Positions 1 through 11,260 of a stretch of 64,000 bases of DNA are shown piece after piece. Numbering within the stretch: position 1 is the first letter of the stretch; each line of letters opens with the position of its first letter. A program made the position numbers and the translations under genes. A model generated the notes under the pieces. That model was not told the DNA's origin, searched no databases, and worked only from the letters and a program-made list of their open reading frames with translations. Source of the DNA: Pleurodeles waltl (Eukaryota; Chordata; Amphibia; Caudata; Salamandridae); NCBI RefSeq assembly GCF_031143425.1, contig NC_090445.1:816928317-816992316 (forward strand), written 5' to 3'.

Positions 1-203
1 CTGCCTCGGCTAGATTTAGCTGCCTGTGTAGTATAAAATCGCTAGAGCTGAGATTGGATACAGCCTAGATGAGTCAAAAAGCTGGCCCATGGTTTCTAGA
101 CCTCATGTAAACCACTGCCTGGCCGCAGTGTCATGGAAGATAGATGGGAGATCAGGATTACCCCACAACGGAGTGTACAGATGGATATATGGTAAGCCCT
201 GTT

Positions 204-525
204 AGCCTGAAGTTGGCCTTATTGTTGGCGTCAGGTCGAAACGTTGGAATAAACTGGGACAGTGAATTGATGATGAATGCATTCCTAGAGGGATGGATGC
301 CCTGCTTATGATCTTTGTGAGGCAAGCGATGAATTCAGAGAAGATTCGCACACTATAGATATAAGAAATTTTGGGACTTGTCTGAAAAAGTATACATCTG
401 AAGTTGGAGCCTCTATTTTTCCTTAGAGGAAATCCTATGGGTTTTCTACTTAACTTTGAGTCCTGACTAAGACCCGTTTTGGAGCCTGGAGTTGGCCCTA
501 TTGTTGGCATAGAGTAGAAAGGTAG
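204..525. repeat. Short motif in two diverged copies, 279 bp apart
   Basis: A motif of about 40 bp built around GTTGGCC-TATTGTTGGC occurs at about 204-251 and again at about 483-525. The first copy continues into a GTCGAAACG sequence; in the second the matching part is degenerate (AGTAGAAAGG). No coding capacity is seen. The motif may belong to the tandem end repeat of an unrecognised retroelement. The class is unknown. Confidence 0.4.
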
Positions 526-1690
526 ATGATTATGTTTTAGCCTGGATTGGTTTACGAAGTCCATCAGAGGACAATGTGAATTAGGAGAATGCTTCCCAAA
601 TTAAATGAGATCTATTTAACTGTGTAATGGTCATCCAACAGGCTTTTTAAACTAAGATTTTTTTTTTGTATACATTTTGCAGATATATTGCTGGTTTTCA
701 TGTCTTTAATCACAAGCACTTTACTTTTGCACTTTTTCTGTCCTCTTTTTTGTTCTATTGTGGTAGGGGAATTTCAATTGATATATTTTTTTTCTAATTG
801 TGAAATGAATAACTAAAAACTGTATATGTTCGTATGTGGAACAATTTATGTTTTTCTGTCTGTTTTGTTATTTGTTATGTTATGCTGCATGGTTAATGTA
901 TGATTTAAACTCTGTATGGATCAATAATTGAACTTTCTTAATGAGCAATTGTTTCCGGATGGACCAATGTAGTTTTGTATTATGATTTACCCAGGTCCTT
1001 CGGGTTACTATTGGGTTATCCTGTGTGTACTGTGCTACACTCAAAGCAGTCAGATGTTTCAGTCAAAAGACAAAACATACTACAAACGTTGTAACTCATT
1101 TTCCCATAATGAACACCCAATGACACTCATTCAAATATTACAAAAAGTGATACAAAAAGTCCACCCTCACCAGAGTACCCCACACCCATGAGTCTGGGAA
1201 AAAAATCATCCCATCCCTAGGATCTGTTGCTCACCAGACAGCCCACAAAGTGTGCACCTTTCCCACTCACTCCTCACTTCCTGCACCTAGCGCCCTACCC
1301 CTGCGCTGTCTAATATCATAGAGATATAGAAGGAGGACAGGCTAAGCAAATATCAGGACCAAAGAGCAGAATGCTTATCATCCTATCGCATAATCCATAT
1401 CAGACATCAATTGACATGCCACCAACCAATTTGTGCAATTAGTTACAATTCGTCCTTCTAAACCCTAGATCATAAGGAGCAGCAAGACTTTTGGCCCCCG
1501 ACCCCTAATCTTCCACCAGTCATAGAACATTTGTCGAGAATTAACAGCACGCTGCTCCTTGCTACTATCCGTGCCATTGTTTTAAGACCTTGTCTGTTTC
1601 GTCCTCCGAATGGCAAAACAATGCTTGATTGTATCTCACTATCTTCAATCTAACAAGCTCATGAAGGAAGACCTGGATGCCCACCACTCT
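526..1690. other. Unassigned AT-rich sequence
   Basis: No gene, terminal repeat or recognisable element is visible here. The only open frames are short and have no family signature. It contains T-runs and simple AT-rich stretches. Confidence 0.5.
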
Positions 1691-1699
1691 TAGGGGATC

Positions 1700-2690
1700 A
1701 ATTTGTTGTTTGAGCTTCCATCACTAATCCATAATTAATCTACGCTGATCTGACTTCATGAAGAAGATTAGAGCTGAATGTCTAGCCTTTAGGTATATTG
1801 CTTGCCTCAATAAAATGTTTCCTATGAATATCAATCTAGGCTATGGCTTAGCCTTATCTATTTTAGAAGCCTCTAAGTGTGTTGGGAAATGGTGTGCTCA
1901 TTGAATTTGAGAGTCTACGGCCCAGTCTGACAGCTGAGGGAAAGAATGTGTGAACAACAGTACTATAGACTCTCGGGGATCAGGCCCCTCTTTCTGCTCT
2001 GGAATCGCAAATACTTTCAATTTGTTCCACCGCTACTGGTTCTGCAAGTTTTCTACATCGGTTTGGACCATAGTAAGCTATGTCTCATGCTCCCTTATAA
2101 TGGCCTTCGCTGAGGCTGATCTGAAGTCTTCTTTATCAGCGACTTTTTGCTGCAGCTCTGTAACCTGAGTAGAGCATATGGAACCCTTTCCAGCTATTGC
2201 TGTTAGAGATTGCTGTAGCTCAATCTTATCAGCAGGTACATGTGTTGTAGTGCCTAAGCATGCTGAACTTCCATCAATCAAATGATTCTCGACAGTGTTG
2301 CCTCCAGATCTGTAGTGAAAACTAGAACTCAGCCTGCCTAATTAGTAATTGATGAACTTGAACAACTGCCCTCAGCCAGATCATCTGCGATGAGGTTCTC
2401 ATGATTAGAATTTGTGCAAAAGGATGGACTATTGGATATTCCAGATTTAGCGGTTATTTTTAACTGAGATGTACCATTAATGTCAGGGTCCATACAATGC
2501 TACTGGCTATTAGAGTGGTCTCCCGGCCCATGAGCCATATTGCCCAAAGCTGCCTTAGTCTTGTCTTTGTTGGCCGAGGGTTTTCATTTTTTCTTCGGTT
2601 TGTCCACGACCAACTGTGAAAAAAAGGCTAACCTTAGAATGTGCCTCTGAATGCTGTCGAGAGTCTATACTGTACAACCACAAACCTCTT
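1700..2690 (-). pseudogene. Possible L1-like LINE ORF1 remnant
   Basis: Read on the minus strand, 2281 to 2078 encodes a Leu/Gln/Glu-rich stretch of coiled-coil character (KIELQQSLTAI, QVTELQQKVADKED). It is followed near 2070-1930, across frame breaks, by words resembling the L1 ORF1 RNA-binding region (ETDVENLQNQ, FAIPEQKEGPDPRE). That order, coiled coil and then a line like 'RRNNLRIVGIPE', is what L1-type ORF1 proteins show. Stops and frameshifts are frequent, so it is not functional. No ORF2 follows downstream, so the element is a fragment. Another coiled-coil protein remains possible. Confidence 0.35.
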
Positions 2691-3315
2691 ACGCACAGCC
2701 ACTTCTTACACCTTCATCCGAGCCGGAGATTACGCGCCAATGTAGCGCATCCAGAACAGGACCAAATAGTCCCGCTCTCTCTATGAATCCCCCACACAGT
2801 TTGGGGTTGTACATCTTCTGACTTAAACGGGAGTGTGTGTGGGTTTGATTTACTCCCGATACTCTCTTTTTGTGGTATTGTGAGTCTATACTGCCCTGGT
2901 ATCCCTGGTTAGATTGCAGCATGCAGCCGGCAGGATTTCTTCCCCTATTCCTTGTTGTCCAAGAGATGACTTGAGTATTATTGCCGTAAGAAGCCTGTCG
3001 ACAATCAGGCCCTGTCCCATTTAGGGCTGTGTCCTGAATGGAATGAGACCAGACACTCTGGAACCTGGTGGAGATGGCCTCCCCAGAGCCTCTCCTAGGT
3101 AAAGCTGGTTCCCATATCTCACCCACAGTGTCAAATGAAGTAGGGATTAGGGACAGAGTAATTCGTCTGGGCACTCCAAGTTCTCCTCCCTCTCCTGCAC
3201 CTGCTTCTGCTCCATCCAACCCCTCCCCTTGCAGAGGATTACAGGCCTCTGTATCCTTCCTCTCGGTCGTGGTTATAACTATCAATAGCCGTGTCTGAAG
3301 TGCCATTGCCAGCAC
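2689..3315 (-). other. Unrecognised 208-codon open frame
   Basis: This is an open frame of 208 codons with no domain I recognise. It has no clear membrane segment and uneven composition, with a Gly/Glu-rich patch near residues 28-48. It lies just upstream, in minus-strand order, of the possible LINE ORF1 remnant, so it may be retroelement leader sequence open by chance. I would not call it a gene. Confidence 0.15.
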
Positions 3316-3350
3316 CAGCGAACAACAATGAAAGTGAAGAGTTAATAGAA

Positions 3351-3731
3351 TTAATAGAAGAAAATGTTAACTTGTGCAGGTGCCATTGCGTCCTTAGCAA
3401 CATTGTTGCTGGATATACAGCATCCCAAACCGATGCTGGAGGGAAATTTATGAGTTGCCGCCTCTTGCCCTACAAATGCCCCTAACAGCCGATCTGCTTC
3501 AGGAGTCACTGTCCCCAGCACGCCAGATTGAAGAAGCTCCCAAGTGAGCTTGTCCTTGAGCTTGTCCCTGCCATTACCCGCAAACAGGCGCTTGGCGACA
3601 GAGGCCGTTGTTTGACGGCGTGCCTCCTGCTGCTGGTTGTCAGTTGATCGTGCCATAGCAGCCGTGGCAGCAGGCTTCCCCCTGCAGCTGCCTTGGGGAA
3701 ATCCAGTCCAGGAAGCTTGTGTCGAAGCCAT
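3351..3731 (-). other. Unrecognised 126-codon open frame with good start context
   Basis: A 126-codon frame opens at an ATG with G at -3 and G at +4 (AGCAATGG), a favourable vertebrate context. The product begins MASTQASWTGF. It has a Gln/Ala/Arg-rich, probably disordered N-terminal third, then a charged helical stretch (GRDKLKDKLTWELLQSG) and a Cys-Cys pair near residue 107. I recognise no family. It could be the leader ORF or Gag-like first ORF of a retroelement that includes the coiled-coil remnant at 1700-2690. It could equally be chance. Confidence 0.2.
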
Positions 3732-3839
3732 TGCTACTCACTGGCCGATGTCTTGAAGCCTTATCTTCACGAGGGCACCAGACACCAAACTGAGTAAATA
3801 AAGAAGCTGCCCACATGTGTTGTCAGGTCTCAGCAACCC

Positions 3840-4206
3840 AACCAAAGCAAACTGCTAAAATGAAACAGGGACAGCATGCAGTGGTCAGCAGCAATCAGTG
3901 GCAGTGACAGTCAGTGGGAGGTGGGTCAGCATATGGGAGCTATTTATTCCCAGGCATGGGCAGATGATGTCCATTATGCAGTGAGAATGAGGACTGATTA
4001 GCAAATCCCTGTTTTGTGGAAAGCAAGACAAGCCCCCAGCTCTCCATTATTTCCTGGTATCTTGCATGTTCCAGTTTAGAAAGATGGAGGTGTTTAATGA
4101 CTCCCTTACACCAAGAACATCTAAACCAGTATTTCTCAAACAGTGGCTCACCAGCAAATTTCTGGTGGGTAGAAACAGCAATAAATAAAGAAGCCCTTCC
4201 ATTTTA
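3840..4206. other. Unassigned sequence
   Basis: No feature is recognised between the unassigned ORFs and the LINE target duplication that begins at 4207. Confidence 0.4.
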
Positions 4207-4220
4207 TTTTTATCTTGTCA
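4207..4220. repeat. Target-site duplication, left copy
   Basis: The 14-bp word TTTTTATCTTGTCA at 4207-4220 recurs exactly at 5862-5875. The two copies bracket the LINE at 4221-5861, as expected for target-primed reverse transcription. Confidence 0.85.
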
Positions 4221-5861
4221 GTCAGTCAGTCAGTCAGTCAAGGTAACTTTATTCGACATGCTGACATAAAAGTACACACACATACATATAAACCATCATA
4301 ATATACAGTACTTATTTGTATAATTCAAAGACAAATATATTAGATCTGCAAATCTATAAAATCTAAGATTACCACTTAAGCCTACTAATCAATATAAAAT
4401 AATTAATACTTATAAAATCGTATACAACAGTAAAACAATATCTAAATTTCCTTAATTGATAATCACATTACTGATTCATATTGGTTCCTAATGGTGATAG
4501 CAGATTTGATAAAACTTAAAATAGAGCTGCACATTTGTTTGGATGAAAGGCTTTGAATGCCAATCAGTCCTTCTTTATAGGAAAGGGTATGCAGGTTACG
4601 CAAAATAGGTAGTAAAATTTTTTCCTAGGAGCTGAATAAAGTGTACAAAATAAAGTAAAATGGCAAGTGCTTTGTTTTGAAAAATTATCACAAGGACCTG
4701 GTGGTAATATTTTTTCCCACGCACATTTTGTCGGAAACGCCACTCTAAAATGGATCGGGTTAAATCTAAAAAGTACAAGTAAAGAGTATAAGGAGGGGAT
4801 CGGGAACCAAACAAAATAAGGTTTTAACGAATCTAAAGATGAAATTTATACATACAGATTAAAAGAACTCCATTTCTCTACCACTTGATATCTAAGGTTT
4901 ATAGCATGCTCCTTATGTCGGAGTTTAACAATTTATTTCGCATTGGCAGACAAAAGCTCTGGTTTGAGATACATATACTCCAAATCCAAGTTTCGAAAGC
5001 CATTGCGAACAGAATTTAACCATGGAATTTTATTAAAATTTGCTAACAAGATGCAATCTTTTATACAGTCATGTGTTAAAATGGCCGCCGGATTTGACCA
5101 TACATTTATCTATAACAGAAGTAGGGCAATATCTATCAGGTCTGTAATGTGACGGATTCCCAACTCCTCATGGCATATAATATTTGCTACGTTCTTGGGC
5201 ACCATAAGTAACTGATGGAGAAATGTATTTCCTGCCAGTTGTAATACACTTGAGTTGGTATATCCCCAAAGGCCACTCCCATAAATCGCTGCCGAAACAC
5301 ATTTAGATTTATAGAGCGTGATGATCTGATGAACCGGTCTATGCCCTAATCTACGGGCAAAGCGAAAAATTGCTTCAACATTTCTTTCCAGTTGTTGGAG
5401 CTTAAAATTCAGATGAAATTTCCATGACAAAGTGGTACTAAAATACAGACCTAGATAGTAGAAATCTTTTACCTTTGTTAAAACATTTCCCCCCATTATA
5501 AAACATTTAGGGCCATATGTACGAACACATTTTCCCATAGACACAGAATGGGAAAAACTGCTTGCTACATCTGGCCCTTAGTGCGTGTGTTTTTAGGGCC
5601 GCAAATCATAACATGTGATTTTTTAAAATTAACTTTCAGATCAAGCTCTTGTATGTGTGTTAGGAAAAGATCCAAGAGGGACTGTAGGCCATTAGCCATG
5701 CGGGCAATTAAAACGGCATCATCGGCATATAATAAAATCGGCAATTGTCTAAAACTCATCCTTGGGAAATCCTTGCCATTTTGGGCTAAATAACTATACA
5801 AACCATTTATATATAGCAGAAATAAAAAATGTGCCAAAGTGCAGCCCTGTCTGACACCCCG
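4221..5861 (-). mobile_element. 5'-truncated non-LTR retrotransposon (LINE)
   Basis: On the minus strand the insertion begins inside the reverse transcriptase. Words in order are GVRQGCTLAHFLFLLYINGL (about 5860-5800), then the catalytic block LLYADDAVLIA (about 5735), then LDLKVNFKKSHVM (about 5650). After a frame break come the thumb and C-terminal parts (FYYLGLYFSTTLSW, AAIYGSGLWGY) down to about 5110, and a degenerate C-terminus to about 4600. The 3' end is an A+T-rich tail followed by five TGAC units (4221-4240). Exact 14-bp target duplications flank both ends, so the 5' truncation happened at insertion. The YADD residues are intact, but the truncation and frameshifts make it dead. I did not place it in a clade; a second copy of the same type lies at 42840-43890. 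Confidence 0.85.
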
Positions 5862-5875
5862 TTTTTATCTTGTCA
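5862..5875. repeat. Target-site duplication, right copy
   Basis: This is an exact copy of 4207-4220 (TTTTTATCTTGTCA), directly abutting the truncated 5' end of the LINE. Confidence 0.85.
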
Positions 5876-8490
5876 CATGTGCTGTGTTTCAGAGACATAT
5901 GTCAAATACCTGGCTATGTCTTTAACATGGGGTTTGGTGTTTAAGTTTCTTACTCTATCTTTTCAAAGTGAACTATGTGACTATCTTTTTGGGATGCAGG
6001 GAGTGTGAAAGGAAAGAATGTCCAATAAATACATATTGAAGGGCCTGGTCAAGGTTGTGACATTTGCAAACAATGGCTGTTAGATAGGTAATTCTAACAT
6101 TCTGAAAGCATATCTACTATTACATTAAAATTTGCCCCATCTCATGTCTGTTAAAGCTAGGTGAGTCGCAGATGTTTGTCATACTAAAAATTGGGTGGTG
6201 ATCCGAAAAGGTTTGAGATACAGTCACCTAAAGACGTCCATATTAGTTGGTTATAGCACTGAGGTGCTTGAGCGGGTTATGCCCTGTTCTGGTGTCTTGC
6301 CTGAACTGCAACCTCATTTTCATTCTTCTCTCTCAGTCCCTCTCCCTCATTATTCTGTTATTAACATATGGTGCATAACACATATATGAAGATGGTTGAT
6401 ATGTCAGAATATCAAAGACAATTATATTTAGCTGACTAAATATTATGGCAAAAATGTTCACTACAACGAAATTGTGAAGGTAGGTAAACAAGGTATCCTT
6501 AATATTCTTAAATTCACATCTGCAAACTTTAAATAGATAGATATATGTTAACATGTTACATATGCGTGGAGTCAAGTGTAGTAAATCTATAGTTACCCCA
6601 CATATACTTACACACACAATAATTGTGGTAGTCGATATTCTGGCCACGATATTTTAGCATACTGAGGATAAAAACTCGATTTCCTGGAAGAACCCCGTGT
6701 AGATATCTTGCTATCTGGTACTTCCAGCACAGCCACACTCAGCTTTACAACGCCGCATCAGCATCATAACCAGTGTGTCAGGGTGCAAACATTGGTTTAC
6801 ATACCTCCGTTTTCACAGTTACAACTGGGTTTTTCTGATTTATGGTCCTAATCATCAGATTACACACATGCATTTAGCGCAGATGGCAATATTAACTGTT
6901 TCAGCGGTTTGTGCAATATTTTTTATAGTTGTCTGAAATGAGAATATGAAAAAAGCGGCTTGCTTTTTCTTACCGAGTTCTTAGGAACAACTGTTCTAAT
7001 TACAAAGCATACTTATGCCCAGGGCCATTGGGATTATGATTGTGCGGCCGTGGCGATATTCACATAATTACAGATTTGCCTCCTTAGCCACATAACGCAT
7101 CACCAGCCGCAGAATCTGCAGATTTTAGCAAAAAAGAAATGTGTTTGTAGCTTAAACGGTACAAAAGATACAAAATTGCGTCCAGGTGTTGCCCGGCAGT
7201 GGTAGGCCCTTTGCATTAGTCACGTGCAACATCAGTGCACGTCGAACGTGGCTCAGTGAATGCACGCTTTCTGAACGTAGTGTGACCAAGGCAGCGCCAT
7301 GTAGTTGTATTTTCGAGAGGAGCAAATATGTGTATTTGGTGTTATGTGATTGCACTTTCTAAAGCGCATACATTTAACGCGTCAGATACGGTGCTTTCGC
7401 GGACAGCAGAGGTCGGAAACAGAGAGACAATCGCTGTTCGCTGTTTCCAAGATTGTACTGCATGTAGCGTCGTGGGCGATTCTTCAGGTCTTTGGCTTGT
7501 GCACATGCGTACCTACCAGCATCACACACATCATTCAGAGCATGCGGAAATGTAATGGCTAATACCAACAGAAATAAATAACTTGCTATCAACAAATCGG
7601 TTAAAAGTTGGATTACAAGAAAAGATCATTATCATAAAATGTAAACACATTTCGACCGCACCCATCGCCTCCTCAGCTATTCGAGGACATTTAGAATTGT
7701 ACTTAAAGTCTGTGACGTGCCCGCCCTTTTTCTGAAGTGTAAATTTGCCAGCGTCAACCGGTTGCAACAAGATTCAAACACAAAATCGACCTACTGATAG
7801 GTACTTGACATGGTGGAACAGCGCACAATATAACCCCCAGGTAGGAACACAATAGAAAGCAGTGAAGATGAAAGTGCTCATCTTTTTAAAAAAATGTGCA
7901 GCACTTTTGTTTTACAAATGAATGATTGAGGGAGCATACTGTTTCCTGAAGGGTCTGTGGGAGGTTACCTCTGCTGGCATTGATGTGGTACTGCGCATGA
8001 TAAAGACAGTCCATCATTGCCCATCCGCTCTTGTTGTTCCACGGATGAATAAGGAAAATGGCGTATTTTTCTCTAACAAGGTATAAAGTGAACATAACAG
8101 TGTTCTCTGGCAGCTGTGCGTGTAGGTGGAACGTTCACAGCGGTGGGAAGCGTTGCATATTGAGGATACACTAATTCATGTTTATATCCAAAGAGTGCTT
8201 GCCCACGCCAATCTGCCAGATAACCAAGTTACGTACGAGGGCAACAACTGGCACATTTCCTCGGAGAATGATAGATGTACCCAGCAGGCCCGGAGTCTAA
8301 ATCCTGCCAATGTGAAAAACAATCATCATTGTAAATTGCAGCAGAAGCCTGCATAACACCTTCCCCAGGTCACTTGTTAGATTAGGCTCCACTGAAAACG
8401 CAGAAGGTTGTTGAATGTTGCATGCATTTTTTTAATTTAAAGTGAATGGTGTTTGATACATTCTTGGTAAATATATTGTATTCCATACTT
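5876..8490. other. Unassigned single-copy-looking sequence
   Basis: I see no gene or recognisable repeat across this 2.6 kb. The 7.0-7.6 kb part has more CpG and less A+T than its surroundings and several overlapping short frames, but none shows a family signature. It may hold old, unrecognisable transposon DNA. Confidence 0.4.
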
Positions 8491-8494
8491 CCCT

Positions 8495-9917
8495 AAAATG
8501 TCAGTTCCCAGACCTTCCTGTGCAGCCTCTGATCAGTGTACCAGTGAATCACTATTCCTCCAGTTTGCTCCTGCTTTTGGATTCCGGATTTAGGGCCATA
8601 TTTATACTTTTTGACGCAAAACTGCGCTAACGCAGTTTTGCGTCAAAAAAATTAGCGCCGGCTAACGCCATTCTAAAACGCCATGCGGGCGCCGTATTTA
8701 TTCAATGACGTTAGCCGGCGTTAGCCGGCGTTAGCCGCCGGCGCTGCCTGGTGTGCGTTGAAAAAAACGACGTACACCAGGCGGCGCCGGCGTAGGGGGA
8801 TATGGGGCTTGGGCGTGAAAAAATGGGACAAGTCAGGCTGAGGCAAATTTTTCGCCTCAACCCGATTTGCGTCATTTTTTTTCACTCCCAACCCCCATTG
8901 AAATGACTCCTGTCTTAGCAAAGACAGGAGTCATGCCCCCTTGCCCAATGGCCATGCCCAGGGGACTTCTGTCCCCTGGGCATGGTCATTGGGCATAGTG
9001 GCATGTAGGGGGGCACAAATCAGGCCCCCCTCTGCCACAAAAAAAATAAATAAAATGACTTACCTGAACTTACCTTAATGTCCCTGGGATGGGTCCCTCC
9101 AGCCTTGGGTGTCCTCCTGGGGTGGGCAAGGGTGACAGGGGGGTCCCTGGGGGCATGGGAGGGCACCTCTGGGCTCCTTCAGAGCCCACAGGTCCCTTAA
9201 CGCCTGCCTTTTGTAGGCGCTAAAAAACGGCGCAAAAGGGGCCGTACGTCATTTTTTTTGACCCGCCCACTCCCGGGCGTGAATTTTGCCCGGGAGTGTA
9301 AATACGGCGCACATGCCGCGGAGTCACTTTTTTAGACGGGAACGCCTACCTTGCATATAATTAACGCAAAGTAGGTGTCCACGCTAAAAAAGGACGCAAA
9401 CTCCATGGACTTTGGCGCTAGACGCGTCTAACGCCAAAGTATAAATATGGAGTTAGTTTTGCGTCGGAATTGCGTAAAAAAAAACGACGCAATTCCGGCG
9501 CAAATGGAGTATAAATATGCCCCTTAATCTGTTCCTGGTCCAGACATGTTCGAGTTCCTAGTGTGCTCCAGCCCCTTCTCAGCTCTCCTCCTGTTCCCCT
9601 CCTGCCCTGCTCCAGCTTCTATTCTGCTCCAGTCTTACCTGCTTCAGATCCAGTTCTGCTCCATTCCTGATCTTACCTGTATCCAAAACTTTAGCTTGTC
9701 AAGAACTATCTTACAGTTGAGACCCAGGAGAGTTTTGAGGGTTTCTTGTGCCATCGTGCTTTCGCCTCCTGGTTCTGTCAGGCACTACCTTCCTGAAAGC
9801 ATCCACTTGCTAATCTGTGTTTTAACGCAGACATTGTGACTTCCAGAAGGGTTCACCCTTTCCTTGTAGCCTCTAAGAAAGACGTGAAGGACCGACCCCC
9901 TACATCCAGCCCTTTAC
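8495..9917 (+). repeat. LTR-like dispersed repeat, copy A, split by a MITE
   Basis: The parts at about 8495-8592 and 9524-9917 align with 14250-14760. Shared words include GCCTCTGATC, a C/T-rich stretch of repeated CTGCTCCAG, and the end block CTACAT-CAGCCCTTTAC. The 931-bp palindromic element at 8593-9523 interrupts this copy and is absent from the other. Immediately after the end block comes TGGATGCAAGTCC, which starts with TGG as a tRNA-primer binding site would. A Gag-like remnant follows at 10.75 kb. I therefore read this as a 5' LTR, possibly gypsy-like, but the 5' boundary is not defined. Confidence 0.45.
8593..9523. mobile_element. 931-bp Harbinger-type MITE with TTA duplication
   Basis: The element starts GGGCCATATTTATACTTTTT and ends, on the complementary strand, GGGGCATATTTATACTCCAT. 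It is flanked by TTA at 8590-8592 and 9524-9526, the classic 3-bp duplication of PIF/Harbinger elements. No transposase frame is present. The interior is a series of palindromes: about 8620-8650 (ACGCAAAACTGCG with its complement), 8905-8935 (ATGACTCCTGTCTT with its complement) and 8940-9000 (CCCAGGGGACTTC with its complement), plus a GC-rich GCCGGCGTTA repeat near 8705-8740. It is non-autonomous and presumably moved by a transposase related to that of element A. Confidence 0.75.
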
Positions 9918-10097
9918 TGGATGCAAGTCCAAAGAGTATTTAGTCCCTTTCACAATATGGATGAATAACAGCAGGCATCCAGCAGCATAAAACACAGAAT
10001 CAGACACTACAGAATGAACATGTTGCTGTACGGCACACCTTAACCACATGTCCACCTTTGGAGCCTCATATAGTCAGACTAGCAGGCTTCACATTCA

Positions 10098-10750
10098 GAG
10101 CCATATTTACAAGGCCCATTGCACAGGGTGGCCAGCAACTGCCTTGCTGTATCACCCTGCGCCATCAGGAAAGGTCAGAAATGTGCCGTATCTACAAGAT
10201 GTGGATCATTTCTGCCCTCTCCCCCTGCGCTGGGGCAGAATTTGCTGCAATGCGCCAGTGCAGGCACCATTGTACCATAGTGCAAGGGTGCCTGTATTGT
10301 GGGAATGATTGTTTTGTGCAGGAAGGGGAACCTCTCTTCACAAAAACAATCAATGGAGGCGTTTCCTTTATGCAGCACACATAGAAAGAGGAAGAAACTT
10401 GGAGAAATACAGATATTTCTCCCCTTTGCATCACTCCTACAGCACCCCTGGGGTGGTGTAGGCTTTTGACGAATTCCCAGATTAAAAAAACCTTGTAAAT
10501 TTGGAATGTATCAAAATCTATGAATGTTGCATTAGAACCCCTTGCAACATCCATGGAAATGCCTCCCTGATACAAAGTAAGGCAACATAGCGACTTGCAT
10601 TCCATTGCCTTACTCCACATATACAAGGCGCAAGAAAAGCCATGCAGAGTGGCTTTGCGCAGCCTTGTAGATATGGATCAGCAGCTTGCACTACTAGTGT
10701 ATCACTAAAAGTGATGCAGCAGCAGCGCAGGAGTCTTGAAAATTTGGGCC
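10098..10750. mobile_element. 653-bp MITE, TCA-flanked
   Basis: The left end GAGCCATATTTACAAGGC pairs with the right end (complement GGCCCAAATTTTCAAG). TCA flanks both sides, at 10095-10097 and 10751-10753. No transposase is encoded; the short frames inside are chance. The end sequence matches the GGCCAKATKTA core of the other MITEs here, so I class it as Harbinger-like. It sits just in front of, or inside, a Gag remnant. Confidence 0.6.
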
Positions 10751-10754
10751 TCAA

Positions 10755-11150
10755 TGGGGATTTCCTAAAGATGAGTGAATTTCTGGCTACAATGTTTGCT
10801 ACGTTTGCCTTTAAACCAGTTGAGCTTTGCTCAAAACATTCTAAGGTGGGTTATTTTATAAGTTTTAAAGGCTCAGCCTTAGCCTGGCTACCCCCCTTGT
10901 GGTCCTGATGATTCCTGACTTGTTGATAATGCTGCCCCTTCTTGGGAACATTACAATCAATGTTTGTTTGCTCGGATACTGAGGCTTCTGCAGAAGAAAT
11001 AGGGATCTATGAATGCCATAAAATAAAATCTATCCAGCTGAGGCATATAGCTACAAAACCATTTGGATTGAAAGAACTCAAACAACATGTCTCAGAAGAT
11101 GACATTAAGAAGACGTCAAGTAGGAACTACCACATATGCCCCTGCCTGCT
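10755..11150 (+). pseudogene. Gypsy/RTL-type Gag remnant
   Basis: Between about 10770 and 10905 one frame reads EFLATMFATFAFKP and then SKHSKVGYFISFKGSALAWL followed by PPLW. This matches the capsid signature of Ty3/gypsy-family Gag and its domesticated relatives ('F..F...P....KVGYIISLLSGSALAW..PLW'). After a stop, a shifted frame continues APSWEHYNQCLFARI, like the following helix of that domain. No zinc knuckle, protease, RT or integrase is found downstream, so the element is internally deleted. With the LTR-like repeats at 8.5-9.9 and 14.25-14.76 kb it fits one decayed LTR retrotransposon. Confidence 0.55.
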
Positions 11151-11260
11151 TCAGTGAATGAGTGGACTGTCATACTTTTACAGATGAAGTCAAGTAGGAA
11201 CTAACACAATTTGCCCCTGCCTGCTTCAGTGAATGAGTGGACTGTCATACTTTTACAGAT
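11113..11260. repeat. 74-75-bp direct duplication
   Basis: GTCAAGTAGGAACTA at 11115 recurs at 11189. The two copies are nearly identical through GACTGTCATACTTTTACAGAT, so the duplication is recent relative to its surroundings. No function is evident. Confidence 0.8.

Noticed and set aside
204..252. Functional hammerhead ribozyme
   Set aside because: The core is one base too long and has a substituted invariant base; only a weak resemblance was kept as a finding.
2689..3315. 208-codon minus-strand frame as a host gene
   Set aside because: No domain, no conserved motif and no splice context; kept only as an unrecognised frame.
7000..7600. CpG-richer patch as a possible CpG island or promoter
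   Set aside because: No TATA, no adjacent exon and only modest CpG enrichment by eye; not enough to call.
8721..8921. 66-codon minus frame in a GC-rich part
   Set aside because: It lies within the non-coding MITE at 8593-9523.
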